Origin: Oscillospiraceae bacterium
Lineage (GTDB): Bacteria; Bacillota; Clostridia; Oscillospirales; Oscillospiraceae
Length of the DNA stretch: 64,000 nucleotides
Reading direction: 5' to 3'
Assembly (NCBI GenBank): GCA_016282135.1
Contig: JAEEKA010000006.1
Span: 1 to 64,000 of the forward strand
The position numbers and the translations under genes are program-made. Positions 26,140 through 35,597 of this stretch are shown one piece after another (position 1 is the first letter of the stretch; the number at the start of each line of letters is the position of its first letter). Below the pieces are notes generated by a model, which searched no databases, was not told the DNA's origin, and worked only from the letters and a program-made list of their open reading frames with translations.

Positions 26140-28593
26140 CTATTCGTATCCGTTGATATCAACAAAAACTCTCACGCCCCGGTTCATTTTTTCTTTGGGA
26201 AAGCCGCGAACCAGTTCGCTGAGAAGCTGACGCAGAGGCTTGGAATTTATACAAGCAAGCGTCAGGCGGAATCGGAATTGATTGTTCACCTTTGCCACAG
26301 CATAAGGTGCGGGTCCCAGTAGATCCGCCACGCCGGGCAGCAGGCCGGAAGCCTCCAGTCTGTGCCACAAAGTCTGAGCAAACCAGCGGGCTCGATCTTC
26401 TACATGACGCTCCGGGAAACCGGAAAAACCGATCTGAATCTGATCAAAAAAGGGCGGGCAGTTTCGCAGTCTGCGCATAGGAAGCTCGGACTGATAAAAG
26501 CCTTCGTAATTCTGGGAAGCAGCCTGCAGGAGAACAGGATTTTTGGGGGTCAGCGTCTGGATCAGGGCTGTACCTGGCTTTTCTCCCCGGCCGGAACGCC
26601 CCACCACCTGTGTAATCAGAGAAAACGTGGTTTCCGCGGATCGATAATTATCCACATAAAGAGATGCGTCCGCATCCACAACGCCTACGAGAGTTACATC
26701 TGGGAAATTCAGTCCCTTTGCCACCATTTGTGTTCCGATCAGCACGGAGATGTCCTCCCGGGCAAACTTCGTCAAAAAAGCCTCATGGGGATTTGTCGGC
26801 GTTACGGTGTCAGCATCCATGCGAAGAATCTTCGCCTCGGGGAGCAGCTCCCCCAAATCATATTCCAACTGCTGGGTCCCAATACCCACCCGTTTCAAGT
26901 GTCCCCCGCATTCGGGACATTTCTCATAAACCGGCTGAGAATGGCCGCAATAATGGCACATCAGCCGCTCGTTGACCATGTGATAGGTCAGATTGACACT
27001 GCACCGGGGACAGGCGGGAACAAATCCACAGTTCACACACAGGATCAAACGATTGCTGCCCCGACGGTTCAGCAGCAAAATAGACTTTTCCTTTCGGCTT
27101 AACCGGTCACGGATTGCCTCCAGAAGTCTGCCGCTGACGGCGGTGGAATTACCGTTCATCAGCTCCTGCTTCATATCCACCAACTCTGCCGCAGGCAGCT
27201 CTCGTCCGTTGTAACGGTCGGGCAGTCGGTAGAGGGTATAGTCACCACGCCGGGCATGATACATGGTCTCTACGCTTGGTGTAGCGGAACCCATCAGCAC
27301 GAGCGCACCGGACCTGCCGCCCCGATAAAGGGCAAGCTCGCGGGCGTGGTAACGGGGGCTGTTTTCTGATTTATAAGTGTGCTCCTGCTCCTCATCCACA
27401 ACAATCAGACCCAGGCCGCGCAGAGGCGCGAAAATCGCTGAACGGGTGCCCACAACAACACGGGCCTCTCCCCTGACTATACGCTTGTATTCGTCATACC
27501 GCTCCCCAACCCGCAGTCCGCTGTGCAAAACTGCAATTTCTTCGCCAAAGCAAGCGGAGAAGATACTCAGAAGCTGGGGCGTCAGAGCAATCTCAGGCAC
27601 AAGAAGCAGCGCACCCTTACCGCCGCTCAGGCAACGTCGGATCAAGTTGATATAGACGGCAGTTTTTCCGGAACCGGTGACACCGAACAGCAGCGCGGCA
27701 CCGGGAGCAGAGGCGGACATCTGGGCCGAAAGACCATCAAACACCGTCTGCTGTTCCGGAGAAAGTCTGAAGCTGACGTCACCGGTATAGGGGGTAATAT
27801 TAGAGCGACGCAAAACTTCCTGGGCGGAGATTTGCAGCAACCCAGCACGCTCCAGGGCGCGAACAGTCTGGACAGAGGCCCCGGTAAAGTACTGCATTTC
27901 TTTCTGGGAAATCACTCCAACGGTGGACAGCAGCTCCATAACAGCCCGCTGCATAGGCGCCGCCTTGCCACGACGGCGAAGGTGGGATTCAATCTGCTCC
28001 GGATCAGCAGCAAGGGTCAAAATCAGTTCGGTTTTGTCGCTGTTCTTGCGGCTGAGCTCTGTTTCAGCCCGAAGCCATCTCCGGCCTCGGAGCTGCTGCA
28101 GCGCCTCTTGAATGACTGGACCGCTGCCGCTCTGTCGGTAAAGGGCATCGTCCCGAATTCTGCCGCCTGCTTCCTGAATCAAGCGGATCAAGTTCCCTTG
28201 TGCGGGTTCGTCCTTGAGTCGTTCTTCCCAATCCTCTGGCAGTTTGGCCAGGGCAAAGACTTCCCGGGTTCGGAGCCAAAGGCCGGCAGGCAGCATGGCC
28301 CGAATGGCCTCATAGAAGGTGCAGAAATAACGTTCGCGCACAAAAGCAGCCAGACGAAGCATCTGTTCAGACAGAACGGGCACGGAATCCAGCAGTTCCT
28401 CCACGGTCTTCAGGCCGGCAGAGTCTCCCTCCTCCAACGTCAGGATCATTCCCTCCCGTTGGCGGTTTCCCGCCCCGAAGGGGACGCTGACACGGCAGCC
28501 GGGCCGGGCCTGGGTCAAATGCGGCGGCAATGCGTAGCTGTAGGGTTTGTCAATGGCGTAGACAAGGCCGTCAAGAGCGATCTTTGCAATCAT
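26140..28593 (-). CDS. priA: Primosomal replication restart helicase PriA
   Basis: DNA helicase that reloads the replisome at stalled forks. The N-terminal 3'-OH-binding domain (MIAKIALDGLVYAIDKPYSY) is followed by Walker A GVTGSGKTAVY near 315, the DEEQEHTYKSENSPRYHAR box near 410, and eight zinc cysteines from CVNCGFVPACPRC to CPECGG. Helicase motifs GTQMVAKGLNFP and VVGRSGRGEKPG come after. 817 residues. GGGAG before ATG 28593 and family length reject the extension to 28680. Unlike B. subtilis, no coaBC lies between it and rpoZ. Confidence 0.96.
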   Translation of the reverse strand: MIAKIALDGLVYAIDKPYSYALPPHLTQARPGCRVSVPFGAGNRQREGMILTLEEGDSAGLKTVEELLDSVPVLSEQMLRLAAFVRERYFCTFYEAIRAMLPAGLWLRTREVFALAKLPEDWEERLKDEPAQGNLIRLIQEAGGRIRDDALYRQSGSGPVIQEALQQLRGRRWLRAETELSRKNSDKTELILTLAADPEQIESHLRRRGKAAPMQRAVMELLSTVGVISQKEMQYFTGASVQTVRALERAGLLQISAQEVLRRSNITPYTGDVSFRLSPEQQTVFDGLSAQMSASAPGAALLFGVTGSGKTAVYINLIRRCLSGGKGALLLVPEIALTPQLLSIFSACFGEEIAVLHSGLRVGERYDEYKRIVRGEARVVVGTRSAIFAPLRGLGLIVVDEEQEHTYKSENSPRYHARELALYRGGRSGALVLMGSATPSVETMYHARRGDYTLYRLPDRYNGRELPAAELVDMKQELMNGNSTAVSGRLLEAIRDRLSRKEKSILLLNRRGSNRLILCVNCGFVPACPRCSVNLTYHMVNERLMCHYCGHSQPVYEKCPECGGHLKRVGIGTQQLEYDLGELLPEAKILRMDADTVTPTNPHEAFLTKFAREDISVLIGTQMVAKGLNFPDVTLVGVVDADASLYVDNYRSAETTFSLITQVVGRSGRGEKPGTALIQTLTPKNPVLLQAASQNYEGFYQSELPMRRLRNCPPFFDQIQIGFSGFPERHVEDRARWFAQTLWHRLEASGLLPGVADLLGPAPYAVAKVNNQFRFRLTLACINSKPLRQLLSELVRGFPKEKMNRGVRVFVDINGYE

Positions 28594-28624
28594 GATACGT
28601 TCTCCCGGCGCTGCCGGAGGCAGA

Positions 28625-28831
28625 TCACCGCAGGTATTCCTTCTTGACCTCGGCGGACAGCTTGCCGTCTGCCACCTCACGGATGGCCAGGGTCACGGGT
28701 TTTTCCGGCAGGGTGATGCCAAAGTCCCGCGCCTCAATGGCGATCTGACGAGCCCGGCGGGCGACCACGTTCACCAGAAGATAGCGGCTGTCGATGTGGG
28801 TCAAAAGTTCACTCATGGGGGGATAAAGCAT
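28625..28831 (-). CDS. rpoZ: RNA polymerase omega subunit
   Basis: 68-residue omega subunit that stabilises the beta-prime subunit. The core SRYLLVNVVARRARQIAIEA matches the conserved region and ends with KKEYLR. AGGAGG precedes the ATG, which follows the gmk stop by one base. The gmk-rpoZ pairing confirms the call. Confidence 0.93.
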   Translation of the reverse strand: MLYPPMSELLTHIDSRYLLVNVVARRARQIAIEARDFGITLPEKPVTLAIREVADGKLSAEVKKEYLR

Positions 28832-28832
28832 G

Positions 28833-29432
28833 TTACAGTGCCTCCTTCAAAAGATGCTGTTGATGTTCTGTTTTCAGGGCTTCCGCCCGAAGAATGGATT
28901 GCACGTCCGAAACGGCGTCTTCCAGCCGGTCGTTGACGACAATATATTGGTATTGGGGGGCCACAAGATATTCCATCCGGGCCTGCTGCAGACGCATCAG
29001 AACCTTTTCCTCATCCGTGTCACCCCGGCCACGGAGCCGCCCGCCCAGAATTTCGAAAGACGGCGCCGCGATGAAGACAGAAATGGCGTCCGGTCGGCGC
29101 TGCATCACCTGCAAACCACCCTGGACCTCGATCTCCAAAATCACGTCAAATCCCTGCTCCAGCATTTCATCCACGGGCCCCTCCGGGGTGCCGTAGCGAT
29201 TGCCCACATACTGGGCATGCTCCAGAAACAGGTCCTTTTGGATCATCTCCTCAAACATCTCATGGGAGATGAAATAATAGTGTACGCCGTCAATCTCCGT
29301 CGGGCGAATCGGGCGGGTAGTAGCGGAGACAGAGAGCCGCACCCGGGGATCTCGCTCCATCAATGCCTTGACCACAGTTCCCTTTCCGACGCCCGAGGGG
29401 CCGGAGATCACGATCAGTCTACCCTTCTTCAT
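28833..29432 (-). CDS. gmk: Guanylate kinase
   Basis: Phosphorylates GMP to GDP with ATP. P-loop [13 protein letters not shown] near 9, [21 protein letters not shown] (GMP-binding) near 35, and [12 protein letters not shown] near 102. 199 residues. The start lies inside the end of remA (14-base overlap), so the two are translationally linked. Confidence 0.97.
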   Translation of the reverse strand: MKKGRLIVISGPSGVGKGTVVKALMERDPRVRLSVSATTRPIRPTEIDGVHYYFISHEMFEEMIQKDLFLEHAQYVGNRYGTPEGPVDEMLEQGFDVILEIEVQGGLQVMQRRPDAISVFIAAPSFEILGGRLRGRGDTDEEKVLMRLQQARMEYLVAPQYQYIVVNDRLEDAVSDVQSILRAEALKTEHQQHLLKEAL

Positions 29433-29679
29433 CCGTCTGCTCCTCTTCGTTCTGAAAACGGTTGGCTATGGTCTTCGGCTCCAGCGCCGAAAGAATCACG
29501 TGATCCGTATCCATAACCAGAACGGATTTCGTCTTACGGCCAAAGCTGGCGTCAATCAGCATGCCCCGGTCCCGGGCCTCCTGCACCAGACGCTTGACGG
29601 GCGCGGAATCCGGGCTGATTACGGAGAGCAATCGCTGTGCCGATACCATATTGCCAAATCCGATATTGACCAGTTTCAT
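29419..29679 (-). CDS. remA: RemA family regulator (DUF370)
   Basis: 86-residue protein starting [17 protein letters not shown], with [17 protein letters not shown], the full RemA signature. In B. subtilis RemA is a ring-forming DNA-binding activator of matrix and osmoprotection genes. Its position between yicC and gmk is conserved across Firmicutes. An acidic tail EEEQTDEEG extends past the core. Confidence 0.94.
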   Translation of the reverse strand: MKLVNIGFGNMVSAQRLLSVISPDSAPVKRLVQEARDRGMLIDASFGRKTKSVLVMDTDHVILSALEPKTIANRFQNEEEQTDEEG

Positions 29680-29690
29680 AAGCTGCCGCC

Positions 29691-30569
29691 TTATTCGATG
29701 TTCTGAATCTGTTCCCGGATTTTTTCCAGTTCAGCCTTCATGTCTACCACGGTCCGGGCGATTTCCAGATCGGAGCACTTGGAGCCGATGGTGTTGGTCT
29801 CCCGATTGATCTCCTGCATCAGGAAATCCAGCTTGCGGCCGATGGGCTCCGCGGCGGAAAGCATGACACGGAGCTGATCCAGATGACTGCGGAGCCGGAC
29901 CGTCTCCTCGTCCACGGCCACTTTGTCCGCGAAAATGGCGGCCTCGGTGATAATCCGGGCCTCATCCACGGTGGAAGACGCCAGAACCTCCTGCATCTTG
30001 GCATAGAGCTTTTCCCGATACTCCGCCACGGAGCGGGGGGAACGCGCTTCCACGAAGGCAACCCTTTCCAGAATCAAATCAGCCTTGGCAGACAGATCCC
30101 TGGCCAGCGCCTCGCCCTCAGTGCGACGCATGGCATCATAGCTCTGCAGCGCCTGGGACACCACGCCCAAAAGCTGCTCCTTGAGCAAATCCTCGTCCTG
30201 CTCCGCTTTTTCCACCGTAAATACGTCGGGCAGTCTGGATAACGTGCTGACGCTGACGTCATCCCGGACGGGATAGCCCTCCGCAATGGAACGCAGGGCA
30301 TCCAAATAGCCCTCCAGCACGGGGCGGTTCAGGCCAATACGCACGTCGGCGCTCTGGATGAGATTCACGGTGACGAAAACGTCCACCTTTCCCCGGGTGA
30401 CAGACTGCTTTACCGCCTGCTTCACGGCGTCTTCGCAAAAAGCGTAGAGCCGGGGCAGCTTCACGGCACAGTCCAGGTAACGGTTATTGACGGAACGGAC
30501 TTCAACGGTAATTTGCTTGTCTGCAAACGCACCCACAGCCCGACCGTAACCGGTCATGCTTTTAATCAC
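29691..30569 (-). CDS. yicC: YicC family endoribonuclease-like protein
   Basis: About 292 residues. [12 protein letters not shown] opens the N-terminal YicC domain, and the C-terminal DUF1732 part carries [20 protein letters not shown]. coli YicC is an RNase acting on small RNAs, and the YloC homologue is thought to be similar. A GTG start at 30569 is preferred over TTG 30575, because AAAGGAG is nine bases away and the protein then begins at the usual IKSMTGYGR. It heads the classic yloC-remA-gmk-rpoZ run. Confidence 0.94.
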   Translation of the reverse strand: MIKSMTGYGRAVGAFADKQITVEVRSVNNRYLDCAVKLPRLYAFCEDAVKQAVKQSVTRGKVDVFVTVNLIQSADVRIGLNRPVLEGYLDALRSIAEGYPVRDDVSVSTLSRLPDVFTVEKAEQDEDLLKEQLLGVVSQALQSYDAMRRTEGEALARDLSAKADLILERVAFVEARSPRSVAEYREKLYAKMQEVLASSTVDEARIITEAAIFADKVAVDEETVRLRSHLDQLRVMLSAAEPIGRKLDFLMQEINRETNTIGSKCSDLEIARTVVDMKAELEKIREQIQNIE

Positions 30570-30615
30570 AGTCAATTACTCCTTTGATTTGGAAATCTAT
30601 GCCAAAGGTCAAAAA

Positions 30616-31224
30616 TCAGCAGTCGATACTGTCGCAAATGCCCTCGCAGAAGCATTCACAACAGCACTCCGTAATGCATGCCGCAGATTCAAAACGAGAA
30701 CAGAAGGACCCTTTTTCTCCATTCGGTGGGCTAAACGGCTTTGGTTTCGCACAAAACTTCTCCAATGCGTTTTGATATTCCTGATTTGTCGGAACCGCGT
30801 CCGCAGCCCGCCGAACAAGCTGGCTGGCCTCATCCATCCATCCGTGCTTCCAGGCCCAGATGCCCTGCAGATACAACAGCTCCGGGTCGCTGTCCCAATC
30901 CGGCTGCGCCGTCAGCAGTGCGTGTGCCTCTTCCAAATCACCCCGGTTCAACAGATCACGGACGCGACAGCAGATGGAGGGCGACACAGCCTGTTCCGGC
31001 GGAAGCAATTGCGGCTTGGCTTTCTCTGTCACGCCGTTCAAATGCTGATACGCAGATTGAATTTCTTGCCGTTTTTCGGCAGCCATGTCCCAAAGGGGCG
31101 AACCAAGGTAGTTTTCTTCGCTGAACCTGGACATCAGCCCTGAATAAGAGGCGTCAATCTCCTCCCGCGAGGCTGTTTCCGGAATATCCAGAATCAAGTA
31201 CGGGGATCGCGATGCAGCATCCAT
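30616..31224 (-). CDS. J-like/TPR protein without HPD, with Cys-rich tail
   Basis: 202 residues. The first 60 align with the J-domain of the nearby DnaJ-like protein (YLILDIPETASREEIDASY against [19 protein letters not shown]), but the HPD tripeptide that stimulates Hsp70 is replaced by SEE. A short linker, a TPR-like repeat (WMDEASQLVRRAADAVP near 130) and a tail with nine cysteines in the last 31 residues follow. Loss of HPD means it cannot act as a normal Hsp70 co-chaperone. It may bind a client or a metal. Upstream is the small membrane protein, downstream yicC. Confidence 0.75.
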   Translation of the reverse strand: MDAASRSPYLILDIPETASREEIDASYSGLMSRFSEENYLGSPLWDMAAEKRQEIQSAYQHLNGVTEKAKPQLLPPEQAVSPSICCRVRDLLNRGDLEEAHALLTAQPDWDSDPELLYLQGIWAWKHGWMDEASQLVRRAADAVPTNQEYQNALEKFCAKPKPFSPPNGEKGSFCSRFESAACITECCCECFCEGICDSIDC

Positions 31225-31243
31225 AGCCTATTCTCAGCTCCCT

Positions 31244-31774
31244 CTATAACTTCGGCAGGACCTTAATTCGGAACCAGTTAATCAGCCTGGTAAAGGCGAT
31301 GTCGTAGATAACAAAGGCTGCCAAAAGGGCTCCAATGAGAACTGCAGGGCCAATTGCGTTTTCGGTAAAATCATAGGGAATTGCATTCGCAAAAAGAGTG
31401 CCGAAGACAAAATACAGCGCTGTCATGCACGCCGCAAAGCCCAAAAGCTTCAGGGCCATGCCCACGGCAATCTTTTCAAGCCTGGTCTGCAGGTCCTCGA
31501 TCAGGGCCTTCCAGATGGGATAGTGGCCGAAGAAAAAGGCAAACCACACTCCCGCCGTCTTATCCGGCAGAAGCAGCAGTGCCAAAATAGCCGCTGCGGC
31601 AGCAGACACGGCCGCCCAGCCATAACCGCAGGCAATCACCGTCACTGCAGGGAAAATCCCGGCCAAAGCCGCCAGAGAAAGGGTCACCCGGGGCAGCATC
31701 GCCGAACCCGCCAGGCAGATTACACACAGGGCGGTCACCATAGCCGAGAGGGTCAGCTTTTTGGTTTTGCTCAT
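31244..31774 (-). CDS. Small multi-pass membrane protein (ECF S-component-like)
   Basis: 176 residues with about five or six hydrophobic helices and an [20 protein letters not shown] start, resembling substrate-binding S-components of ECF transporters. No ECF ATPase or T-component gene is near, and the substrate is unknown. GGAGG six bases before ATG 31774 selects this start, which overlaps the stop of the DnaJ-like gene as ATGA, so it is translated with the J-domain protein. Other membrane families remain possible. Confidence 0.65.
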   Translation of the reverse strand: MSKTKKLTLSAMVTALCVICLAGSAMLPRVTLSLAALAGIFPAVTVIACGYGWAAVSAAAAAILALLLLPDKTAGVWFAFFFGHYPIWKALIEDLQTRLEKIAVGMALKLLGFAACMTALYFVFGTLFANAIPYDFTENAIGPAVLIGALLAAFVIYDIAFTRLINWFRIKVLPKL

Positions 31775-32376
31775 CGGCAGCCTCCGCACAGGCAGTTCAA
31801 ACAAAGCAGGGTATTGCAAAGATTACATGCGTCGTCCATATCGCTGCGCTGATAGCTGGTCTGCCGGTAGGGTGTGTAGCCGCCCTGAACAGAGCGCAGA
31901 GCGTTCTGATACTCATAGTTGGATGGCACCATAGCGCAGGCAGTCTGATAATGCTGACGAGCCTCATCCAGCCAGCCACGGCGATACGCGATCGTTCCCT
32001 TCAGAAAGTACCACTCCCCATCCCGGTTCGGTGCGGTGTTCAGAAGCGCATCCGCGGCGTCCAGCTGATTGGCGTTGATATAGGCACGGACTTGGGCATA
32101 GGAGCTGTTGGAGCCTCCGCCGTAGCTGTAGCTGCCGCTGCTCTGCTGACCGCCGCCCTGGTACCCTCCCTGGTAGGACCCGCTTGTCCCACGGGAGCGA
32201 GTGATGGCGTCGTACGCCTCGTTAATCTCCTTCATTTTTTCGGATGCCAGATCGGCCAGCGGATTGTTTGCGTAGTTGTCGGGGTGGTATTTCTTTACCA
32301 ACTCCCGGTATGCGGCCTTGATCTCACTGTCTGAGGCGGTGCGGGATACCCCCAGCACCTCGTAGGGATCCTTCAT
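31771..32376 (-). CDS. J-domain protein with TPR-like region and Cys-rich tail
   Basis: 201 residues. An intact J-domain ([18 protein letters not shown] at 31-33, EINEAYDAI) is followed by a Gly/Gln/Ser/Tyr-rich linker near 64-95. A TPR-like segment ([19 protein letters not shown]) and a tail with six cysteines in 20 residues come after. The HPD suggests stimulation of DnaK, and the tail suggests metal or iron-sulfur binding. It is not the canonical DnaJ, since the zinc-finger and C-terminal domains are absent. Start and stop overlap its neighbours by four bases each. Confidence 0.82.
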   Translation of the reverse strand: MKDPYEVLGVSRTASDSEIKAAYRELVKKYHPDNYANNPLADLASEKMKEINEAYDAITRSRGTSGSYQGGYQGGGQQSSGSYSYGGGSNSSYAQVRAYINANQLDAADALLNTAPNRDGEWYFLKGTIAYRRGWLDEARQHYQTACAMVPSNYEYQNALRSVQGGYTPYRQTSYQRSDMDDACNLCNTLLCLNCLCGGCR

Positions 32377-33284
32377 TTTGTATCTCCTGTTGTTTCAGAT
32401 TTTGGTTTCTTCTTCCATAAACTTGCCTTTGCTTGAAATTTTCCTGCTTTCACCGCGAAGAATACAGCGGGAAATCCGAGATAAATAATGTTTTCCAGCA
32501 GCTTCCCATAGGCCTTCCCAGGCATCAGCTCCAGCGCTGCCCCGGCCAAATTGACAGAGCTGTCGATCAATTGGGTCATATAATCCAGGTCCTCGGCGGA
32601 AAGCGCGCCGTCAATCACCTGGAAGCGATAACGCAGGGGGTTATAGGTATCCTTATCGCAGTCCTGCTTTAAATCATCCAAGGCGTCGGCCAGATAGAGA
32701 AATCTGCCCGTATGATACAGAATCTGCTCCATGGGCCGACGCAGACCGGTATCCTGAATATCCGCCGCGCAGCCGGAGACAATCCGGGCAAAGCTGTCCG
32801 CAGTGGCGTCGATGGAAGGACTTCTTGCAGCCTCCAGCTCATGCAGCGCCGAAAGCTGCCCGGCACACAGGGCTGCAAAATCCGGCAATCGGCGGGAAGC
32901 CTTCCGGTAAGCCCGCCGAAACAGCACACTCAAACACCGGTATGGAAGACTTTTAAATAAACCCTCGTCCCGAACGTTGTCCCGAAGCTTTTCATAGCTC
33001 AGAATAACAGTGCAGGCTGCCACCGTCCCGAAGCTCTCAGGGTCCAGCGTGCAGCGCTTTCGCCCGCAAACACGGGCGGGACACCAGCAGAGGGCAGTCT
33101 CGCAGGGAGCGGCAGCGGAGGCACGAAGCAGGTAGAGAAAGGTCATATCGTAGTTGACCAGAAATCTGGCCCGGAAGCCGTATTGCTTCCCCAATGCCCT
33201 GCAGAGCCCGCAATATGCGGCGCGATAGGCAGCAAACTCTTCCTTCTCCAGCAGATCTCCCCGTGGTCTGACATATCCGAACAT
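32373..33284 (-). CDS. DUF5685 family protein
   Basis: 303 residues beginning [17 protein letters not shown], the form of the uncharacterised DUF5685 family. Cysteines cluster early: YCGLC near 30 and [13 protein letters not shown] near 68-80, likely a metal site. A later helical part has [20 protein letters not shown], an acidic pattern faintly like the metal-binding helices of isoprenoid synthases, but this is only an impression. Its stop overlaps the J-domain gene, and it follows cdaR by 12 bases. AAAGGA precedes the start. Confidence 0.75.
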   Translation of the reverse strand: MFGYVRPRGDLLEKEEFAAYRAAYCGLCRALGKQYGFRARFLVNYDMTFLYLLRASAAAPCETALCWCPARVCGRKRCTLDPESFGTVAACTVILSYEKLRDNVRDEGLFKSLPYRCLSVLFRRAYRKASRRLPDFAALCAGQLSALHELEAARSPSIDATADSFARIVSGCAADIQDTGLRRPMEQILYHTGRFLYLADALDDLKQDCDKDTYNPLRYRFQVIDGALSAEDLDYMTQLIDSSVNLAGAALELMPGKAYGKLLENIIYLGFPAVFFAVKAGKFQAKASLWKKKPKSETTGDTK

Positions 33285-33296
33285 GGACGCCGTCCT

Positions 33297-34625
33297 TTAC
33301 TGCTCTTCCGGAGTCACATCAGGTTCGGTGGGCGGAGCAATCACGACATCAATGTTCACAGTCTTTTCGACCAAACTGATACCGGGATGGGACTCGTTGA
33401 CCACCTGACCGGGCAGCGTGATATTGACAGGCTGGGTGTAGTCCCTCAGATCCACCAGCACATAGATGCCGCTGGGGTCTGACTTGATCTGTCTGATTTC
33501 CTCCGTGCTGCCTCGTACGGTCACTTCCACATTTTTGGTGTGCACCGTATCAAAGCCGGTGGGGATGTTGAGCAGGCGGATATCCGAAATTGTAATCTTT
33601 TCCGTGCTGACGCCGGTCAGATGGATTGTGGCGCCGATCTCCGTCTCCGCGCTGATACTGAACACACCCGCAGGCAGTTCCAGCGGGAAGGTCTTTTCCA
33701 GCTCGTTGGAATCGGGAATCTCAGAAAGATCCACTGTTCCAAGCTCAAGATACCCATCCTTGAGAATGCTGTCCAGCGCTTCAATCTTGTCGGCAGGGCC
33801 TTTGACCCGGATGGACGGCGTGGATAATTCGAAGCTCGCGTTCTCGCGCTTGACGCCGCCGCCTTCCGTAAACAGAATCGTCAGCGGAATTTCCCGGGTG
33901 AGATAAACCGGCAGAGTCAGTCTGATCTGGGGCTTTCCTTCCTCGGAAAAGCTGTCCTCGGGTAGCATAATGCTGGTAAGTTCGGATAATTCAATCTCCT
34001 CTCCATTCTCATCCAGGAACTGAATCGTCGCCCTGTCTATAATCGTCTCGGTCAGAGTGGACACGTCGTAATCAAAAACGACTCTGGAGATTTTTTCGAC
34101 CTCCTCTTGAGGACCGTAGACCTCGATCTGTTCGGGTTCCTGGACAACGTTCTCCCGGTCAAAGAGATAATCCTTTCCCATAGATTCAAGTCCAATCCAG
34201 TTCGGAACAATCTGGAAGTTTTTACGCTGTAATTGAGATACAGTGATGGTCACATAGTCCACGCTCTTGCCCTTGATGTCCACCTCGCTGGACCGAACTG
34301 TGTCCGGGAAGGTCACCTCGCAGGGCAGCTTGTAGGTACCGGGTTCCCGAACCTTGCTGGCGTCTGCGTTGATGCGAATGGTATCCCGGTTCAGCTTGGA
34401 CTTGTTCACACGGGCCGTACTGAGCTCCAGATCTACGGTCGTCACGTCTCGGTTGGTAATGACCAACTCCCGTTCCTGCAAAACAAAGTTACCATCAATG
34501 CTGATGGGGATATCGTCTACGCCGAAGGACAGCTCCGGTGCAATAATGGTGACAACGTAGAGCCAGAGCAGTATCGCAGCCAGAAGCGAAATCAGCATGG
34601 TAACGAGTTTACGACCCTGAAACAT
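33297..34625 (-). CDS. cdaR: CdaA regulator with YbbR domains
   Basis: 442 residues with one N-terminal membrane anchor (LVTMLISLLAAILLWLYVVTI) and a long extracytoplasmic part made of several YbbR repeats, seen as repeated TVDLELS-, VDYVTITVS- and VEVTVRGS-like strands. CdaR binds CdaA and tunes c-di-AMP synthesis. The gene starts two bases after cdaA, with GGAGG in front. The tail is acidic and Pro-rich. Confidence 0.92.
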   Translation of the reverse strand: MFQGRKLVTMLISLLAAILLWLYVVTIIAPELSFGVDDIPISIDGNFVLQERELVITNRDVTTVDLELSTARVNKSKLNRDTIRINADASKVREPGTYKLPCEVTFPDTVRSSEVDIKGKSVDYVTITVSQLQRKNFQIVPNWIGLESMGKDYLFDRENVVQEPEQIEVYGPQEEVEKISRVVFDYDVSTLTETIIDRATIQFLDENGEEIELSELTSIMLPEDSFSEEGKPQIRLTLPVYLTREIPLTILFTEGGGVKRENASFELSTPSIRVKGPADKIEALDSILKDGYLELGTVDLSEIPDSNELEKTFPLELPAGVFSISAETEIGATIHLTGVSTEKITISDIRLLNIPTGFDTVHTKNVEVTVRGSTEEIRQIKSDPSGIYVLVDLRDYTQPVNITLPGQVVNESHPGISLVEKTVNIDVVIAPPTEPDVTPEEQ

Positions 34626-34626
34626 C

Positions 34627-35490
34627 TCAGTTGCCTCCCTTCCTGCGAGTCTTTCCCTTGATGATGTCCAGCACGCCGTTTCGGGACTTTTCCTCTCCGA
34701 TCAGCTCCTGGATCAAAAGCTTTCTCAGCGTCTCAGTGGCAAGATGGCGCTTGAGCATGCCGCCGATGGCAACGGAAATCGCACCGGTCTCCTCGGACAC
34801 AATGATGACAACGGCGTCGCAGCTCTCGCTTATACCCACGCCTGCGCGATGACGGGTGCCCAAGTCGGTAGATAAGGAGCGGTTATCGGAAAGAGGCAGC
34901 ACGCATCCTGCCGCTTCAATCCGGGAATCGTGAATAATCATAGCACCGTCGTGCAAAGACGCCTTCGGGAAAAAGATATTGCGAATCAACTCCTGGGAAA
35001 CAGCAGCGTCCACAACCGTACCTGTGGCGACAATCTGCTCCAAAGAGATTTCCCGTTCAAAGACAATCAGCGCGCCGACCCGTTCCCGGGACATGGCGTC
35101 GCAGGCCTGAATCACCTGCTCAATGGCTTCGGGGCTGTCCTCCTGAACCTGGGCGCTGGCCAGGCCGATCAGGCCCTTCACAGAACCCTTGCCGCCCAGT
35201 CGTTCCAGAAGCCTGCGCAGCTCCGGCTGGAAGACGATAACAAGAGCTACAAATCCCAACTGAAGCACACGGTCCAACAGATAGTTCACCGTATGCAGAT
35301 TAAGCAGATCCGTCAACAGAGTGGCCAGCATCAGGAAAATAATCGCCTTGGCAATTCGGCTTGCGCTGGTGGAACGAATCAGATTGATGACACAGTAAAG
35401 CATCACGGCCACGACAAGGATATCAATAATATCCGTAATCGACACCGTTGTGCTTGGCAAATTCGCAAAAAATTCTTTAATTTCTTCCAT
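34627..35490 (-). CDS. cdaA: Diadenylate cyclase CdaA
   Basis: Makes c-di-AMP from two ATP at the membrane, with roles in potassium, osmotic and wall homeostasis. Three N-terminal helices (residues about 15-80) precede the DAC domain, whose DGAMIIHD near 182 and GTRHRAGVGISE near 213 form the active site. 287 residues. AGGAG precedes ATG 35490. glmM, which usually follows cdaR, is not in the window. Confidence 0.95.
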   Translation of the reverse strand: MEEIKEFFANLPSTTVSITDIIDILVVAVMLYCVINLIRSTSASRIAKAIIFLMLATLLTDLLNLHTVNYLLDRVLQLGFVALVIVFQPELRRLLERLGGKGSVKGLIGLASAQVQEDSPEAIEQVIQACDAMSRERVGALIVFEREISLEQIVATGTVVDAAVSQELIRNIFFPKASLHDGAMIIHDSRIEAAGCVLPLSDNRSLSTDLGTRHRAGVGISESCDAVVIIVSEETGAISVAIGGMLKRHLATETLRKLLIQELIGEEKSRNGVLDIIKGKTRRKGGN

Positions 35491-35553
35491 ATAAAGCTCC
35501 TGTATACGCAGCGGAGGATAATCTCCCCACAGTAATCCTATTTTATCTTTAGA

Positions 35554-35582
35554 ATTATACTCGATTTACAAAAAAAACGCAA
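35554..35582 (-). promoter_or_regulatory. Promoter of the cdaA operon
   Basis: Minus strand: TTGCGT (35582-35577), 17-base T-rich spacer, TATAAT (35559-35554). Transcription should begin near 35547 and could continue through the whole close-packed run down to rsgA. Confidence 0.82.
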
Positions 35583-35597
35583 GGATTTTCTTTTGAA

